Of a DNA stretch of 64,000 bases, positions 51,430 through 60,437 are shown one piece after another. The stretch's first letter is position 1; each line of letters starts with the position of its first letter. Under the pieces are notes generated by a model. That model had not been told where the DNA came from, ran no database searches, and saw nothing but the letters and a program-made list of their open reading frames with translations. The position numbers were made by a program, and so were the translations under genes. This stretch comes from Butyrivibrio sp. AE3009 (GTDB lineage: Bacteria; Bacillota; Clostridia; Lachnospirales; Lachnospiraceae), in the NCBI RefSeq assembly GCF_000420845.1, contig NZ_ATVS01000002.1, positions 1-64,000 of the forward strand, written 5' to 3'.

Positions 51430-53034
51430 TTGAACATGATCAAAAGAAGTTTTGGCAGAAAGGTTGGCTGCTCACTTCTGACGGTTGTGCTCACAACACT
51501 GACTATTGCATTGAGCGGCTGCTCAAGCGACAAGGCAGGAGATTCCGCTAAGGTGGAGGAGAACACCACCACCGATACTGTAGTAACAGAAGCACCTGCA
51601 GCTACAGATACAGCGGAGGATCTTTCTAAGCTTATCGTAGGAATACCTCAGGACATTGACGGTCTTGACCCCCACACATCAACAGGGGCAGGAACAAGAG
51701 AGGTACAATTTAATATTTTCGAAGGACTTGTTAAGCCCGACGAGAACGGTAATCTTAACCCTGCTGTAGCCAGCGAGTACACAATTTCAGATGACAGCAC
51801 AGTTTACACATTCACACTGAGAGATGGAGTCAAGTTCCACGACGGAAGCGATGTTACAGTAGAGGATATTAAATATTCTTTAGATCGAGTTAAGGGTAAG
51901 GACGGCGAAGAGCCTCTTGTTAAGACCTTTGCTAAGGTCGACAGTGTTAACATTGTTGATGACAAGCACGTGGAGGTTGTACTTAAGGAGGCTGATTCAG
52001 ACTTTATAACTCAGCTCACAGTTGCCATTTTACCTGCATCCAATGCAGATCCGGCAACCAATCCTATCGGAACAGGCCCATACAAATATGTTTCCAGCTC
52101 TCCTCAGGAGAATATCATCGTAACAAGATTCGATGATTATTGGGGAGAGAAGGCGTATATCAAGGACGTTGTTTACAAGATCGAGTCCAACGCAGATGCC
52201 ATTGTTATGGATCTTGAGGCAGGCTCCATCGATATGTTCTGCCGTATCACAACAACACAGGCAGCGCAGCTTTCAGACAAGTTCCAGGTATATGAGGGAA
52301 CAACCAATGCGGTACAGGCTATGTACCTCAACAACGCGGTTAAGCCTTTTGACGATGTAAGAGTACGTCAGGCTCTGTGCTATGCAATTGATCCTGCTGA
52401 GATCATGGGCTTTGTATCAGACGGTCTTGGAAAAGAAGTCGGAAGTGCTATGTTCCCCGGCTTTACCAAGTACTTCATGCCTGAGCTCAACGATACTTAC
52501 AATCAGGACATAGATAAGGCTAAGGAACTTCTTGCAGAGGCAGGATATCCCGATGGTTTTGAGTTCACCATCACAGTTCCTTCCAACTACACTCAGCACG
52601 TGGATACAGCTCAGGTTATTTCAGAGGAGCTCAAGGCTGTAGGCGTTACAGCCAACATCCAGGAAATCGAGTGGAACTCATGGGTAAGTGATGTTTACAC
52701 CGGAAGACAGTTTGAGGCAACTGTAGTCAGCGTTGATGCTTCAACACTTTCAGCAACAGCTATGCTTTCAAGATATGTATCCGATGCAAGCAAGAACTTC
52801 GTTAATTTCAACAGCCCGGAATTCGATGCTGCTTATGCCAAGGCTGAGGCTTCCACAGATGATGCTGAGAAGACAGCTGCTTACAAGGAATGCCTCACAA
52901 TCCTTTCTAAAGAGGCTGCCAGCGTATACATCGAGGACCTTCCGCAGCTGGTTGCACTTAACAAGAAATTTACAGGATATACTTATTATCCTCTTTATGT
53001 ACAGGACATTGCCAAGATAAGACCTGCACAGTAA
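51430..53034 (+). CDS. peptide ABC transporter substrate-binding lipoprotein
   Basis: A 534-residue extracellular solute-binding protein, family 5 (DppA/OppA type). The signal peptide ends in a lipobox, ALSGC (Cys near residue 31), after a hydrophobic core, so it is anchored by lipid at the outer face. A Thr/Glu/Ala-rich linker follows. The body has IVGIPQDIDGLDPHTSTG, YTFTLRDGVKFHDGSDVTVE and GTGPYKYV as family marks. A TTG start at 51430 lies five bases after GGAGG. It is the first gene of a five-gene transporter operon for di- or oligopeptides. Confidence 0.94.
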   Translation: MNMIKRSFGRKVGCSLLTVVLTTLTIALSGCSSDKAGDSAKVEENTTTDTVVTEAPAATDTAEDLSKLIVGIPQDIDGLDPHTSTGAGTREVQFNIFEGLVKPDENGNLNPAVASEYTISDDSTVYTFTLRDGVKFHDGSDVTVEDIKYSLDRVKGKDGEEPLVKTFAKVDSVNIVDDKHVEVVLKEADSDFITQLTVAILPASNADPATNPIGTGPYKYVSSSPQENIIVTRFDDYWGEKAYIKDVVYKIESNADAIVMDLEAGSIDMFCRITTTQAAQLSDKFQVYEGTTNAVQAMYLNNAVKPFDDVRVRQALCYAIDPAEIMGFVSDGLGKEVGSAMFPGFTKYFMPELNDTYNQDIDKAKELLAEAGYPDGFEFTITVPSNYTQHVDTAQVISEELKAVGVTANIQEIEWNSWVSDVYTGRQFEATVVSVDASTLSATAMLSRYVSDASKNFVNFNSPEFDAAYAKAEASTDDAEKTAAYKECLTILSKEAASVYIEDLPQLVALNKKFTGYTYYPLYVQDIAKIRPAQ

Positions 53035-53077
53035 AATTATTTAATACTATAAAATTTTAATTGCGGGGAATACGCGT

Positions 53078-54022
53078 ATGAGATATATCATTAAAAAGTT
53101 TTTTATGATGATTTTAACCCTAATTGTGGTGTCCATATGTGTATTCCTCGCTTTTAATTTAATACCGGGAGATCCGGTAGTCAGAATGCTGGGACTTGAG
53201 GCATCTCCGGAGCTTGTATGGCAGACAAGAGAGAAGCTCGGCCTCAACGACCCCTTTATCGTCAGATATTTCAGATGGTTCACATCATTTTTGAGAGGAG
53301 ATTTCGGAACCTCCTACAGCTACAGCGTTCCTGTGGCAGGAATGATCGCCAACAAGATACCGATCACACTGACCCTGGGACTTATCGCATTTTGTCTTAC
53401 AGTTATTGTTTCGATTCCACTTGGCATTATTACCGCCAAGCATGAGAACGGTGTCCTTGACAGAATCATCACCGTATTTAATCAGATCATTATGGCTTGC
53501 CCGCCATTTTTCTCAGGTATCCTTATTACCTTTGTGTTTGGAATGATACTGAGAGTCTTCACACCGGGCGGCTTTGTATCATATAAAGACGACTTTGGCG
53601 GCTTTGTCCGCTATCTTATTTTCCCTGCAGTGGCTATTTCTTTGCCCAAGACAGCCATGACAGTCAAGCTCCTTAGGGGAAGCCTTATTGATGAGGCCGG
53701 CAAGGACTACGCCAGAACGGCCTACAGTAGGGGTAACAACACCAACGGCGTTCTCTACAGACATGTGCTCAAGAATGCCATGATACCTGTAGTCACCTTC
53801 CTTGGAATGGCTCTTGCGGACATGGTTGCAGGCAGCCTTGTAATTGAGCAGGTATTCAGTATTCCCGGAATCAGCAGAATACTTCTCACAAGTATCAGTA
53901 ACAGAGATTATCCCGTGGTTGAGGCCATTATTATGGGTATCGCCTCGATCGTAATAGTAATAAATCTATTGGTGGATGTAGTATACAGAATAATCGATCC
54001 AAGAATTGAGGCAGAGGACTGA
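53078..54022 (+). CDS. peptide ABC transporter permease (DppB type)
   Basis: A 314-residue permease with six membrane helices. The N-terminus RYIIKKFFMMILTLIVVS and FNLIPGDPVVRMLG are typical of DppB/OppB. The cytoplasmic loop that contacts the ATPase is DEAGKDYARTAYSRG (about 205-219). Its stop overlaps the start of the next permease by one base. It forms the transmembrane pore with that permease. Confidence 0.94.
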   Translation: MRYIIKKFFMMILTLIVVSICVFLAFNLIPGDPVVRMLGLEASPELVWQTREKLGLNDPFIVRYFRWFTSFLRGDFGTSYSYSVPVAGMIANKIPITLTLGLIAFCLTVIVSIPLGIITAKHENGVLDRIITVFNQIIMACPPFFSGILITFVFGMILRVFTPGGFVSYKDDFGGFVRYLIFPAVAISLPKTAMTVKLLRGSLIDEAGKDYARTAYSRGNNTNGVLYRHVLKNAMIPVVTFLGMALADMVAGSLVIEQVFSIPGISRILLTSISNRDYPVVEAIIMGIASIVIVINLLVDVVYRIIDPRIEAED

Positions 54023-54837
54023 TGAAGGATATATCAATTAAAAAGATCTTGAAGGATCCATATCTTACGGCAGGTCTTCTTATCACGGGGATCATTCTAA
54101 TCATGATAATTGTGGGCTTTTTCTGGATGCCCTATGAACCCACCAAGATGAACGCAGCCGACAAGCTTCAGGGAATATCCGCAAGGCATCTCATGGGCAC
54201 CGACAACATGGGAAGAGATGTGTTCAGCCGTGTTATGTACGGTAGCAGAGTGACTCTTCTTATCGCCATAGGTACCGTGATCATAGGTGCAGGCACAGGA
54301 ACCATTATTGGGGCCATAACGGGCTACTATGGCGGTATGCTGGATGAGATCACCATGAGAGTAATTGATGCTCTTTTTGCATTCCCAAGTATCCTCCTGG
54401 CGCTGGTAATCGTCAGTGTATTCGGAGTTGGCTGGATTCAGCTGATCGTTTCACTGGGAATCGCCTTTGTGCCAAGCTTCGCCAGAATAGTAAGAGGCGA
54501 GGTGCTTCGCTGCAAGAACATGGACTATATCGAAAATGCCAGACTGCAGGGAGTATCGGACCTTAGAATGATATTTGTGCATATCCTTCCGAATATGAAG
54601 GGAGTAATGGCTTCATCAATACTTATCGGCTTTAACAATGCTGTTCTTGCTGAGGCAGGACTTAGCTATCTTGGCGTTGGTTCACAGCCGCCTTATGCAA
54701 GCCTTGGTAAGATGCTCTCGGATGCTCAGCAGTATATGTTTACGACGCCCAGCTATGTTCTGTGTCCCGGTATCGTCATCGTGCTGATGGTTCTTGGTTT
54801 TGCATTTCTTGGGGAGGGAATCAGAAGATGGAAATAA
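54022..54837 (+). CDS. peptide ABC transporter permease (DppC type)
   Basis: A 271-residue permease with six membrane helices. The DppC/OppC features are HLMGTDNMGRDVFSRVMYGSR after the first helix, IGAITGYYGGMLDE, and the ATPase-coupling loop MDYIENARLQGVSDLRMI (about 171-188). The ATG overlaps the upstream TGA, and the end overlaps the next ATPase gene by ten bases, so the operon is tightly coupled. Confidence 0.94.
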   Translation: MKDISIKKILKDPYLTAGLLITGIILIMIIVGFFWMPYEPTKMNAADKLQGISARHLMGTDNMGRDVFSRVMYGSRVTLLIAIGTVIIGAGTGTIIGAITGYYGGMLDEITMRVIDALFAFPSILLALVIVSVFGVGWIQLIVSLGIAFVPSFARIVRGEVLRCKNMDYIENARLQGVSDLRMIFVHILPNMKGVMASSILIGFNNAVLAEAGLSYLGVGSQPPYASLGKMLSDAQQYMFTTPSYVLCPGIVIVLMVLGFAFLGEGIRRWK

Positions 54838-55625
54838 TCCTTGATGTAACCGATCTTCATATAGAATTTCATGACCACGACCTTCCTGAGACAGCGGTGG
54901 AAGACTTTGACCTGATGCTGGGTAAGGGTGAGATCGTTGGGATAGTTGGCGAATCCGGCTCAGGCAAGAGTATGAGTGCCCTTGCCATAGCAGGTCTTTT
55001 ATCAAGACATCAGATTAAGAAGACGGGCCGCATCATGTTTGACGGCAACGACCTTCTTACCTGTGACAGAAAGACCCTCAGGCAATATCAGGGAGATGAG
55101 ATTTCCATTATTTTCCAGGAGCCCATGACATCACTTAATCCGGTTAAAAGAATCGGCTGGCAGGTGGAGGAACCGCTTCTTATCCATCATCCTGAGATCA
55201 AAAAAGCCGAGCGCAAGGCCAGAGCAATTGAAATGCTGCGAAGCGTTGGCCTGGATAAGGCCGAGGATATCTATTACATGTATCCCCATGAGCTGTCCGG
55301 CGGAATGAGACAGAGAGTCATGATCGCTGCAGCCATGATCGGCAATCCTCAGATACTGATCGCAGATGAGCCCACTACAGCTCTTGATGTAACGGTTCAG
55401 GCCCAGATTGTGGATCTTCTTAAGAAAATCAACAAGGAAAGAGGAACCTCCATAATCTTCATATCCCATGACCTCAGCCTTGTAAGTCAGCTCTGCGAGA
55501 GAGTTATCGTAATGCAGAAGGGCAGAATCGTGGAGACCGGCAAGACCTCAGTTGTTTTTACAAGACCGATGGACACCTATACCAAGAAGCTTATTGCTGC
55601 GATTCCCAAGATCGATCTTGGGTAA
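54828..55625 (+). CDS. peptide ABC transporter ATPase (DppD type)
   Basis: A 265-residue ATPase. Walker A is GESGSGKSM, the signature LSGGMRQRVMIA, Walker B ILIADEPTTALD, with SHDLSLV as the H loop. An upstream frame opens at 54762 inside the permease gene, but the ATG at 54828 (MEIILDVTDLHIEF) follows GGGGAGGGA and gives the normal start. It lacks the Cys-rich C-terminal extension that binds Fe-S in some DppD proteins and is shorter than the usual 320 residues. Confidence 0.93.
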   Translation: MEIILDVTDLHIEFHDHDLPETAVEDFDLMLGKGEIVGIVGESGSGKSMSALAIAGLLSRHQIKKTGRIMFDGNDLLTCDRKTLRQYQGDEISIIFQEPMTSLNPVKRIGWQVEEPLLIHHPEIKKAERKARAIEMLRSVGLDKAEDIYYMYPHELSGGMRQRVMIAAAMIGNPQILIADEPTTALDVTVQAQIVDLLKKINKERGTSIIFISHDLSLVSQLCERVIVMQKGRIVETGKTSVVFTRPMDTYTKKLIAAIPKIDLG

Positions 55626-55652
55626 AGACAGATTTAGAACGGATGAAAGCAT

Positions 55653-56408
55653 ATGGCAGATGAAGTTATTAGAATCTCCGACCTGAACGTTTTTTATAAG
55701 AACAGGAAGAGAAAGCTTTTTTCAAAAAAAGAAGATAAAAAAGTACAGGCTCTGTACGGAGTCTCTGTTTCCATGGAGGAAGGCGAGGTTCTTGCAGTAG
55801 CCGGAGAATCAGGATGCGGCAAATCAACCCTTGCAAGGGCCATTGTTGGCATCAACAAGGACTACACCGGGGAGATATGGCAGAAATATCCAAGACCTCA
55901 GATGGTATTTCAGGATCCTTACAATTCACTTAATCCGGCCAAGACCATAGGGTGGCTCCTGGAGGAACCCTTAAGAGTCGACAAGGAGAGACAGTGGACC
56001 AAGGAGGAGAGAAGAGCCAGGATTGAAGAGATAATGAAGGATATTGAGCTTCCGCTTAACATGCTGGAGAGATATCCGTCGCAGCTCTCAGGAGGCCAGA
56101 GACAGAGGGTGTGCATAGGAATTGCCCTTATGCGTAACCCCAAGGTGCTGATCGCAGATGAGCCTGTTTCAGCTCTTGACGTTACCATTCAGGCCCAGAT
56201 CATGGAGCTTCTTACCAATCTTCACAAGAAGCTTGGAATATCCATAATTTTCATATCCCATGACCTTCGCGTTGTGTACCGCATGAGTGATCACGTTCTT
56301 ATCATGAAAAATGGTCGCGTCGTGGAATATGGCAAGACCAGAGATGTTTACAAAAATCCGCAGGCTGACTACACCAAAGCTTTATTGAAAGCAGCCGGTA
56401 TAACGTAA
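55653..56408 (+). CDS. peptide ABC transporter ATPase (DppF type)
   Basis: A 251-residue ATPase, partner of the preceding one. It has Walker A GESGCGKST, Q loop MVFQDPYNSLNP, signature LSGGQRQRVCIG, Walker B VLIADEPVSALD and H-loop SHD. A basic stretch (KNRKRKLFSKKEDKK, about 14-28) lies before the nucleotide domain. It is shorter than typical DppF. It ends the operon; a terminator follows. Confidence 0.93.
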   Translation: MADEVIRISDLNVFYKNRKRKLFSKKEDKKVQALYGVSVSMEEGEVLAVAGESGCGKSTLARAIVGINKDYTGEIWQKYPRPQMVFQDPYNSLNPAKTIGWLLEEPLRVDKERQWTKEERRARIEEIMKDIELPLNMLERYPSQLSGGQRQRVCIGIALMRNPKVLIADEPVSALDVTIQAQIMELLTNLHKKLGISIIFISHDLRVVYRMSDHVLIMKNGRVVEYGKTRDVYKNPQADYTKALLKAAGIT

Positions 56409-56420
56409 TATTTATTAAAA

Positions 56421-56467
56421 AAATCTTAAATTCCGTCAAGCTAAATTGGGATTTAAGATTTTTTTTG
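56421..56467 (+). terminator. terminator of the peptide ABC operon
   Basis: A 14-base stem with one mismatch (56421-56434 with 56448-56461) and eight T. A TATAAT at 56468-56473 follows directly, with TTGGGA 16 bases upstream, a likely promoter of the next gene that overlaps the terminator. Confidence 0.85.
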
Positions 56468-56546
56468 TATAATTATATTAAGAAAATGTGGGGGTTATCC
56501 GATATATGCTGTGAACACAATCAGGCAAGGAAAGGAGGTAAGGCTT

Positions 56547-56966
56547 ATGGCATTAAACAGACTTGGAAATTACGGCTATAATGCTTATAACATACCACCT
56601 GCTGCGGACAGCCTTAGGGTTGATCCTAGACCATCGGTAGCTCCCGAACTTAAGGACAACGAAGCTTCACAGACTCCGGAGGAAAGTCCCAAAAAGGAGA
56701 TGGATCTCACCGTCTCCGAAGTTCCCGTAAGGGATAACGCTTCTATCGAAAACGTCGCCATTTCCTTTGGTGTTTATGATGCCAATGCAATTGACCTCTT
56801 TGGAGAAAAGGGCCTTGCATCAGAGGATATGAGACATGCCATCTCAGGCATGCAAAAGGATCATCTGCTTCATGAATATCAGTATTTTGTAGGCGGTAAG
56901 GACCTGGCAGGAAAGAACAGAAACATCATCGCAGGAACAGAGGACGGAATCGTTATTCGCCTGTGA
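56547..56966 (+). CDS. small conserved-type protein, unknown function
   Basis: A 139-residue protein I do not recognise. The first 65 residues are Pro/Asn/Glu-rich and probably disordered (NYGYNAYNIPPAADSL). The rest is better ordered, with a helix-like segment ending MQKDHLLHEYQYFVG. No signal peptide, membrane helix or cysteine is visible. The ATG at 56547 is preceded by AAAGGAGG eight bases upstream and has its own promoter and terminator, so it is very likely a real monocistronic gene. The frame continues upstream to 56511 without a ribosome site. Confidence 0.75.
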   Translation: MALNRLGNYGYNAYNIPPAADSLRVDPRPSVAPELKDNEASQTPEESPKKEMDLTVSEVPVRDNASIENVAISFGVYDANAIDLFGEKGLASEDMRHAISGMQKDHLLHEYQYFVGGKDLAGKNRNIIAGTEDGIVIRL

Positions 56967-56999
56967 TAAGACATATCATAAAAGTATATGTGATGACTC

Positions 57000-57029
57000 G
57001 GAGATACAGTTTTTGTATCTCCTTTTTTA
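57000..57029 (+). terminator. rho-independent terminator
   Basis: GGAGATACA (57000-57008) pairs with TGTATCTCC (57014-57022), then T-run. Confidence 0.9.
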
Positions 57030-57104
57030 TTATGCCGGTTGCAGGCGGTTGTGATAAAAGGTACAATTTGCTGTAGGACTAAAAAATACAATTAGGAGCT
57101 TGCT

Positions 57105-58577
57105 ATGCTGAATTATACTGACGGATATACAAGAACCTGCGGACTTATCGGTAATCCGGTGAAACATACGCTGTCACCGCTTATTCATAATGCACTGGCA
57201 CAGATCAAGGGGATCAATATGGTATATGTTCCCTTCGAGGTTGAACATAGTGATATTCAGGATGCCGTTAAGGGGGCTAAGGCTCTGGATATACTGGGGC
57301 TTAATGTTACAATTCCCCATAAGAGTGCGGTGATTCCTTTTCTTGATGATATAGATCCTCTTGCCAAGGGGATAGGTGCGGTCAACACTCTTGTGAGAAT
57401 ACCAGGTGGCGGCTATAAGGGCTACAACACTGATATGACGGGACTCTACAGAGCAATCAGAGAAGAAGGCGTTGAGCTGTCCGGAGAGGCGGTTGTTATC
57501 CTTGGAGCCGGCGGCGTGGCAAGACCCGCAGCCTTTCTTAGTGCCAGCAAGGGCGCCAGGAAGGTATATATCCTTAACAGAACCTATGAGAAGGCACAGT
57601 ATGTGGCAGCAGAAGTTAACAAGGCTGTTGCGGAAATGGGCCTTGAAGATAAATGCACAGAGGATGGCCTTAGCGCAAAAGGTGAGGCAGCTACCTGGGA
57701 AGATATCATTATTCCAATGAAGCTTGAGGATTATGGCAGGCTCTATATGCTGGAGGACAGATTTATTGTACTTCAGTGTACGTCCGTGGGACTTTTCCCG
57801 GATGTAAACAGCGCGGTTATAGAGGATGAGGAGTTCTACAGACACGTCAGCGCTGCGGTGGATATGGTCTACAGACCTCTTGATACCAAGTTCCTTAAAC
57901 TTGCTGAGGCGGCAGGTGCCAAGACGGTTTCCGGTCTTAAGATGCTGCTGTATCAGGCGGTGGATGCCTTTGAACTCTGGAACGGCTCGGAAGGAAACGA
58001 CTTTAAGATCAGCAAGGAGGAAGCAGACGAAGTCTACAGATCTCTTATGCTGGAAGTAATTGGCTCACGAAATATCATCCTTGAGGGCTTCATGGGCTGC
58101 GGCAAGACCACTGTTTCAGAGATCCTTGCCGACAAGCTGGAACTGGAGCTTATCGATACGGATGAAGTCATTGTGGATACCGAGAAGAGGAGTGTTAACG
58201 AGATATTTGCAGGGGAGGGAGAGCAGTATTTCAGAGATCTGGAGACAGAGCTTCTTCGCACCATTGTGGAGGACCACTGGAGAGAAACAGTGATTTCCCT
58301 TGGAGGCGGACTTCCTGTCAGAGAAGAGAACAGAGAGCTTCTTAAGAAGGCCGGCAAGGTTGTGTATTTAAGGACCAGGCCTGAAACTGTATATGACAGG
58401 ATCAAGGATGACACCACCAGACCTCTTTTGCAGACCAAGGATCCCCTTGTCAGGATAAAAGAGCTTCAGGATGAAAGGCGCGAGATATATGAACAGGCTG
58501 CAGACATCGTGGTGGATACGGACGCGCTTACACCTGAGGAAATAGCGGATAAGATCATAAGTCTCCTGGGTCTATAA
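57105..58577 (+). CDS. bifunctional shikimate dehydrogenase / shikimate kinase (AroE-AroK fusion)
   Basis: A 490-residue fusion of consecutive shikimate-pathway steps. The AroE part (about 1-300) has GLIGNPVKHTLSPLIHN, the catalytic Lys in NVTIPHKSAV, GYNTDMTGL and the NADP loop ILGAGGVARP, with FPD late in the fold. The AroK part (about 318-490) has the P loop GFMGCGKTT, DTDEVI, YFRDLETELL and GGGLP, all substrate-binding marks of shikimate kinase. Together they make shikimate 3-phosphate from 3-dehydroshikimate. The ATG at 57105 follows TAGGAG. Confidence 0.95.
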   Translation: MLNYTDGYTRTCGLIGNPVKHTLSPLIHNALAQIKGINMVYVPFEVEHSDIQDAVKGAKALDILGLNVTIPHKSAVIPFLDDIDPLAKGIGAVNTLVRIPGGGYKGYNTDMTGLYRAIREEGVELSGEAVVILGAGGVARPAAFLSASKGARKVYILNRTYEKAQYVAAEVNKAVAEMGLEDKCTEDGLSAKGEAATWEDIIIPMKLEDYGRLYMLEDRFIVLQCTSVGLFPDVNSAVIEDEEFYRHVSAAVDMVYRPLDTKFLKLAEAAGAKTVSGLKMLLYQAVDAFELWNGSEGNDFKISKEEADEVYRSLMLEVIGSRNIILEGFMGCGKTTVSEILADKLELELIDTDEVIVDTEKRSVNEIFAGEGEQYFRDLETELLRTIVEDHWRETVISLGGGLPVREENRELLKKAGKVVYLRTRPETVYDRIKDDTTRPLLQTKDPLVRIKELQDERREIYEQAADIVVDTDALTPEEIADKIISLLGL

Positions 58578-58658
58578 ATAAACGTTGATAGATATGAGCT
58601 TTTTTGTTAAAATCTTGTAGGTCTATTGAAAAATTTGGATTCGAAAGAAGGTAAAATT

Positions 58659-60428
58659 TTGGAAAAAGTACTTGAACTAATATCAAAAGAAGTAGGAGAT
58701 GCCTTTGAGGCAGCAGGCTATGACAGGGAGCTTGGAAGGGTGACAATTTCCAACAGACCTGACCTTTGCGAATATCAGTGCAACGGCGCTATGGCCGGCG
58801 CCAAGAAGTACGGCAAGGCCCCTTTTATCATTGCTGATGAAGTGGCTGCCAAGCTTCAGGATAATGAGATGTTTGAGAAGGTTGATTCTGTTAAACCCGG
58901 CTTTCTTAACATTATCGTAAGCGGAGATTTTGCAAGAAGCTACATCGTCAGAATGCTTCATGAGAAGCGCTTTGGCGTGACACTTCCCGGCCATGAGCCC
59001 AAGTTCATTATCGACTACGGCGGACCCAACGTTGCCAAGCCTCTTCACGTAGGACATCTTCGCAGCGCGGTTATTGGTGAGAGTATCAAGAGAATTCTTA
59101 AATATACAGGAAACAAGGTAATCGGTGACGTTCACCTGGGAGACTGGGGGCTTCAGATGGGACTTGTTATAACAGGTCTTAAGGAGAAAAAGCCTGAGCT
59201 GTGCTATTTTGATCCTGATTTTGAAGGAACGTATCCCAAGGAGGCTCCTTTTACCGTAACAGAGCTTGAGGAGATCTATCCTGCAGCCAGCAAGAGATCC
59301 AAGGAGGATGAGGCTTTCAAGGCAGAGGCTATGGAAGCAACCAAGCTCCTTCAGGACGGCTACAAGCCCTACAGAGCGCTGTGGCACCACATTCTCAATG
59401 TATCTGTTAATGATCTTAAGAAGAACTATAAGAACCTGAACGTTGATTTTGATCTCTGGAAGGGTGAATCAGATGCCCATGAGACAATTCCCGGAATGGT
59501 TGAGTATATGAAGTCCCATGGCTATGCTCATGAGAGCCAGGGAGCTCTTGTAGTAGATGTAGCTGAGGAGACAGATACCAAGGAGATTCCGCCTTGCATG
59601 ATCCTTAAGTCCGACGGAGCTTCTTTGTACAACACAACAGACCTTGCTACCATCAAGCAGCGTATGGAGGGTGAGCACCCTGAGGGAATCATCTACGTTG
59701 TTGATAAGAGACAGGAACTCTACTTCACACAGGTATTCCGCTGCGCACGCAAGACCAGACTTGTTATGCCTGAGACAGAGCTTCACTTCGTAGGCTTCGG
59801 AACCATGAACGGCAAGGACGGCAAGCCCTTCAAGACAAGAGAGGGCGGCGTTATGCGTCTTGAGAATCTCATCTCCGAGATCGATGAGAAGATGTTTGCA
59901 AGGATCAAGGAAGGCAATCCCGAGATCAGCGACGAAGAGGCTAAGAGCACAGCCCACAAGGTTGCTCTTTCAGCTATCAAGTACGGCGATCTCTCCAACC
60001 AGCCTGCCAAGGATTATATATTTGACGTTGATAAATTCACTTCCTTCGAGGGAGATACAGGCCCATATATTCTCTACACCATCGTTCGTATCAAATCTAT
60101 CCTCAGAAAATATGAGGCTGAGGGCGGCAATGTGAAGGAAGCCAAGCTCGGCAATCCCGACAGCCCTGCAATGAAGGAGCTTATGCTGAATCTTACAAGA
60201 TTTGCCGATGCTGTTGAGAGCGCAGCCAAGGATCTGTCACCTAACAGAATCTGCGGATATATCTATGACCTCAGTAATGCCTTTAACAGCTTCTACCACG
60301 GAACCAAGATCCTGTCAGAAGCTGATGAATACAAGAAGAGCAGCTATATCGCACTTCTTGCCGTAACACTCAAGGTACTTGAGACAGGCATCGATCTTCT
60401 GGGATTTGATGCTCCTGAGTATATGTAA
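58659..60428 (+). CDS. argS: arginyl-tRNA synthetase
   Basis: A 589-residue class I synthetase that charges tRNAArg. The N-terminal additional domain (about 1-110) is followed by the HIGH-type motif in GGPNVAKPLHVGHLRS (about 121-136). The large Rossmann domain contains LKSDGASLYNTTDLA, and the C-terminal DALR domain begins near FDVDKFTSFEGDTGPY. A TTG at 58659 after AGAAGG is preferred to the TTG at 58626, because it has the better ribosome site and gives the usual family N-terminus. Confidence 0.95.
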   Translation: MEKVLELISKEVGDAFEAAGYDRELGRVTISNRPDLCEYQCNGAMAGAKKYGKAPFIIADEVAAKLQDNEMFEKVDSVKPGFLNIIVSGDFARSYIVRMLHEKRFGVTLPGHEPKFIIDYGGPNVAKPLHVGHLRSAVIGESIKRILKYTGNKVIGDVHLGDWGLQMGLVITGLKEKKPELCYFDPDFEGTYPKEAPFTVTELEEIYPAASKRSKEDEAFKAEAMEATKLLQDGYKPYRALWHHILNVSVNDLKKNYKNLNVDFDLWKGESDAHETIPGMVEYMKSHGYAHESQGALVVDVAEETDTKEIPPCMILKSDGASLYNTTDLATIKQRMEGEHPEGIIYVVDKRQELYFTQVFRCARKTRLVMPETELHFVGFGTMNGKDGKPFKTREGGVMRLENLISEIDEKMFARIKEGNPEISDEEAKSTAHKVALSAIKYGDLSNQPAKDYIFDVDKFTSFEGDTGPYILYTIVRIKSILRKYEAEGGNVKEAKLGNPDSPAMKELMLNLTRFADAVESAAKDLSPNRICGYIYDLSNAFNSFYHGTKILSEADEYKKSSYIALLAVTLKVLETGIDLLGFDAPEYM

Positions 60429-60437
60429 GGATTTGAA

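Noticed and set aside
54762-54827. longer N-terminus of the DppD-type ATPase
   Set aside because: It lies inside the permease gene in another frame and adds sequence unlike the family; the ATG at 54828 fits.
57174-57845. 223-codon open frame on the minus strand
   Set aside because: It is antisense to the aroE part of the fusion gene.
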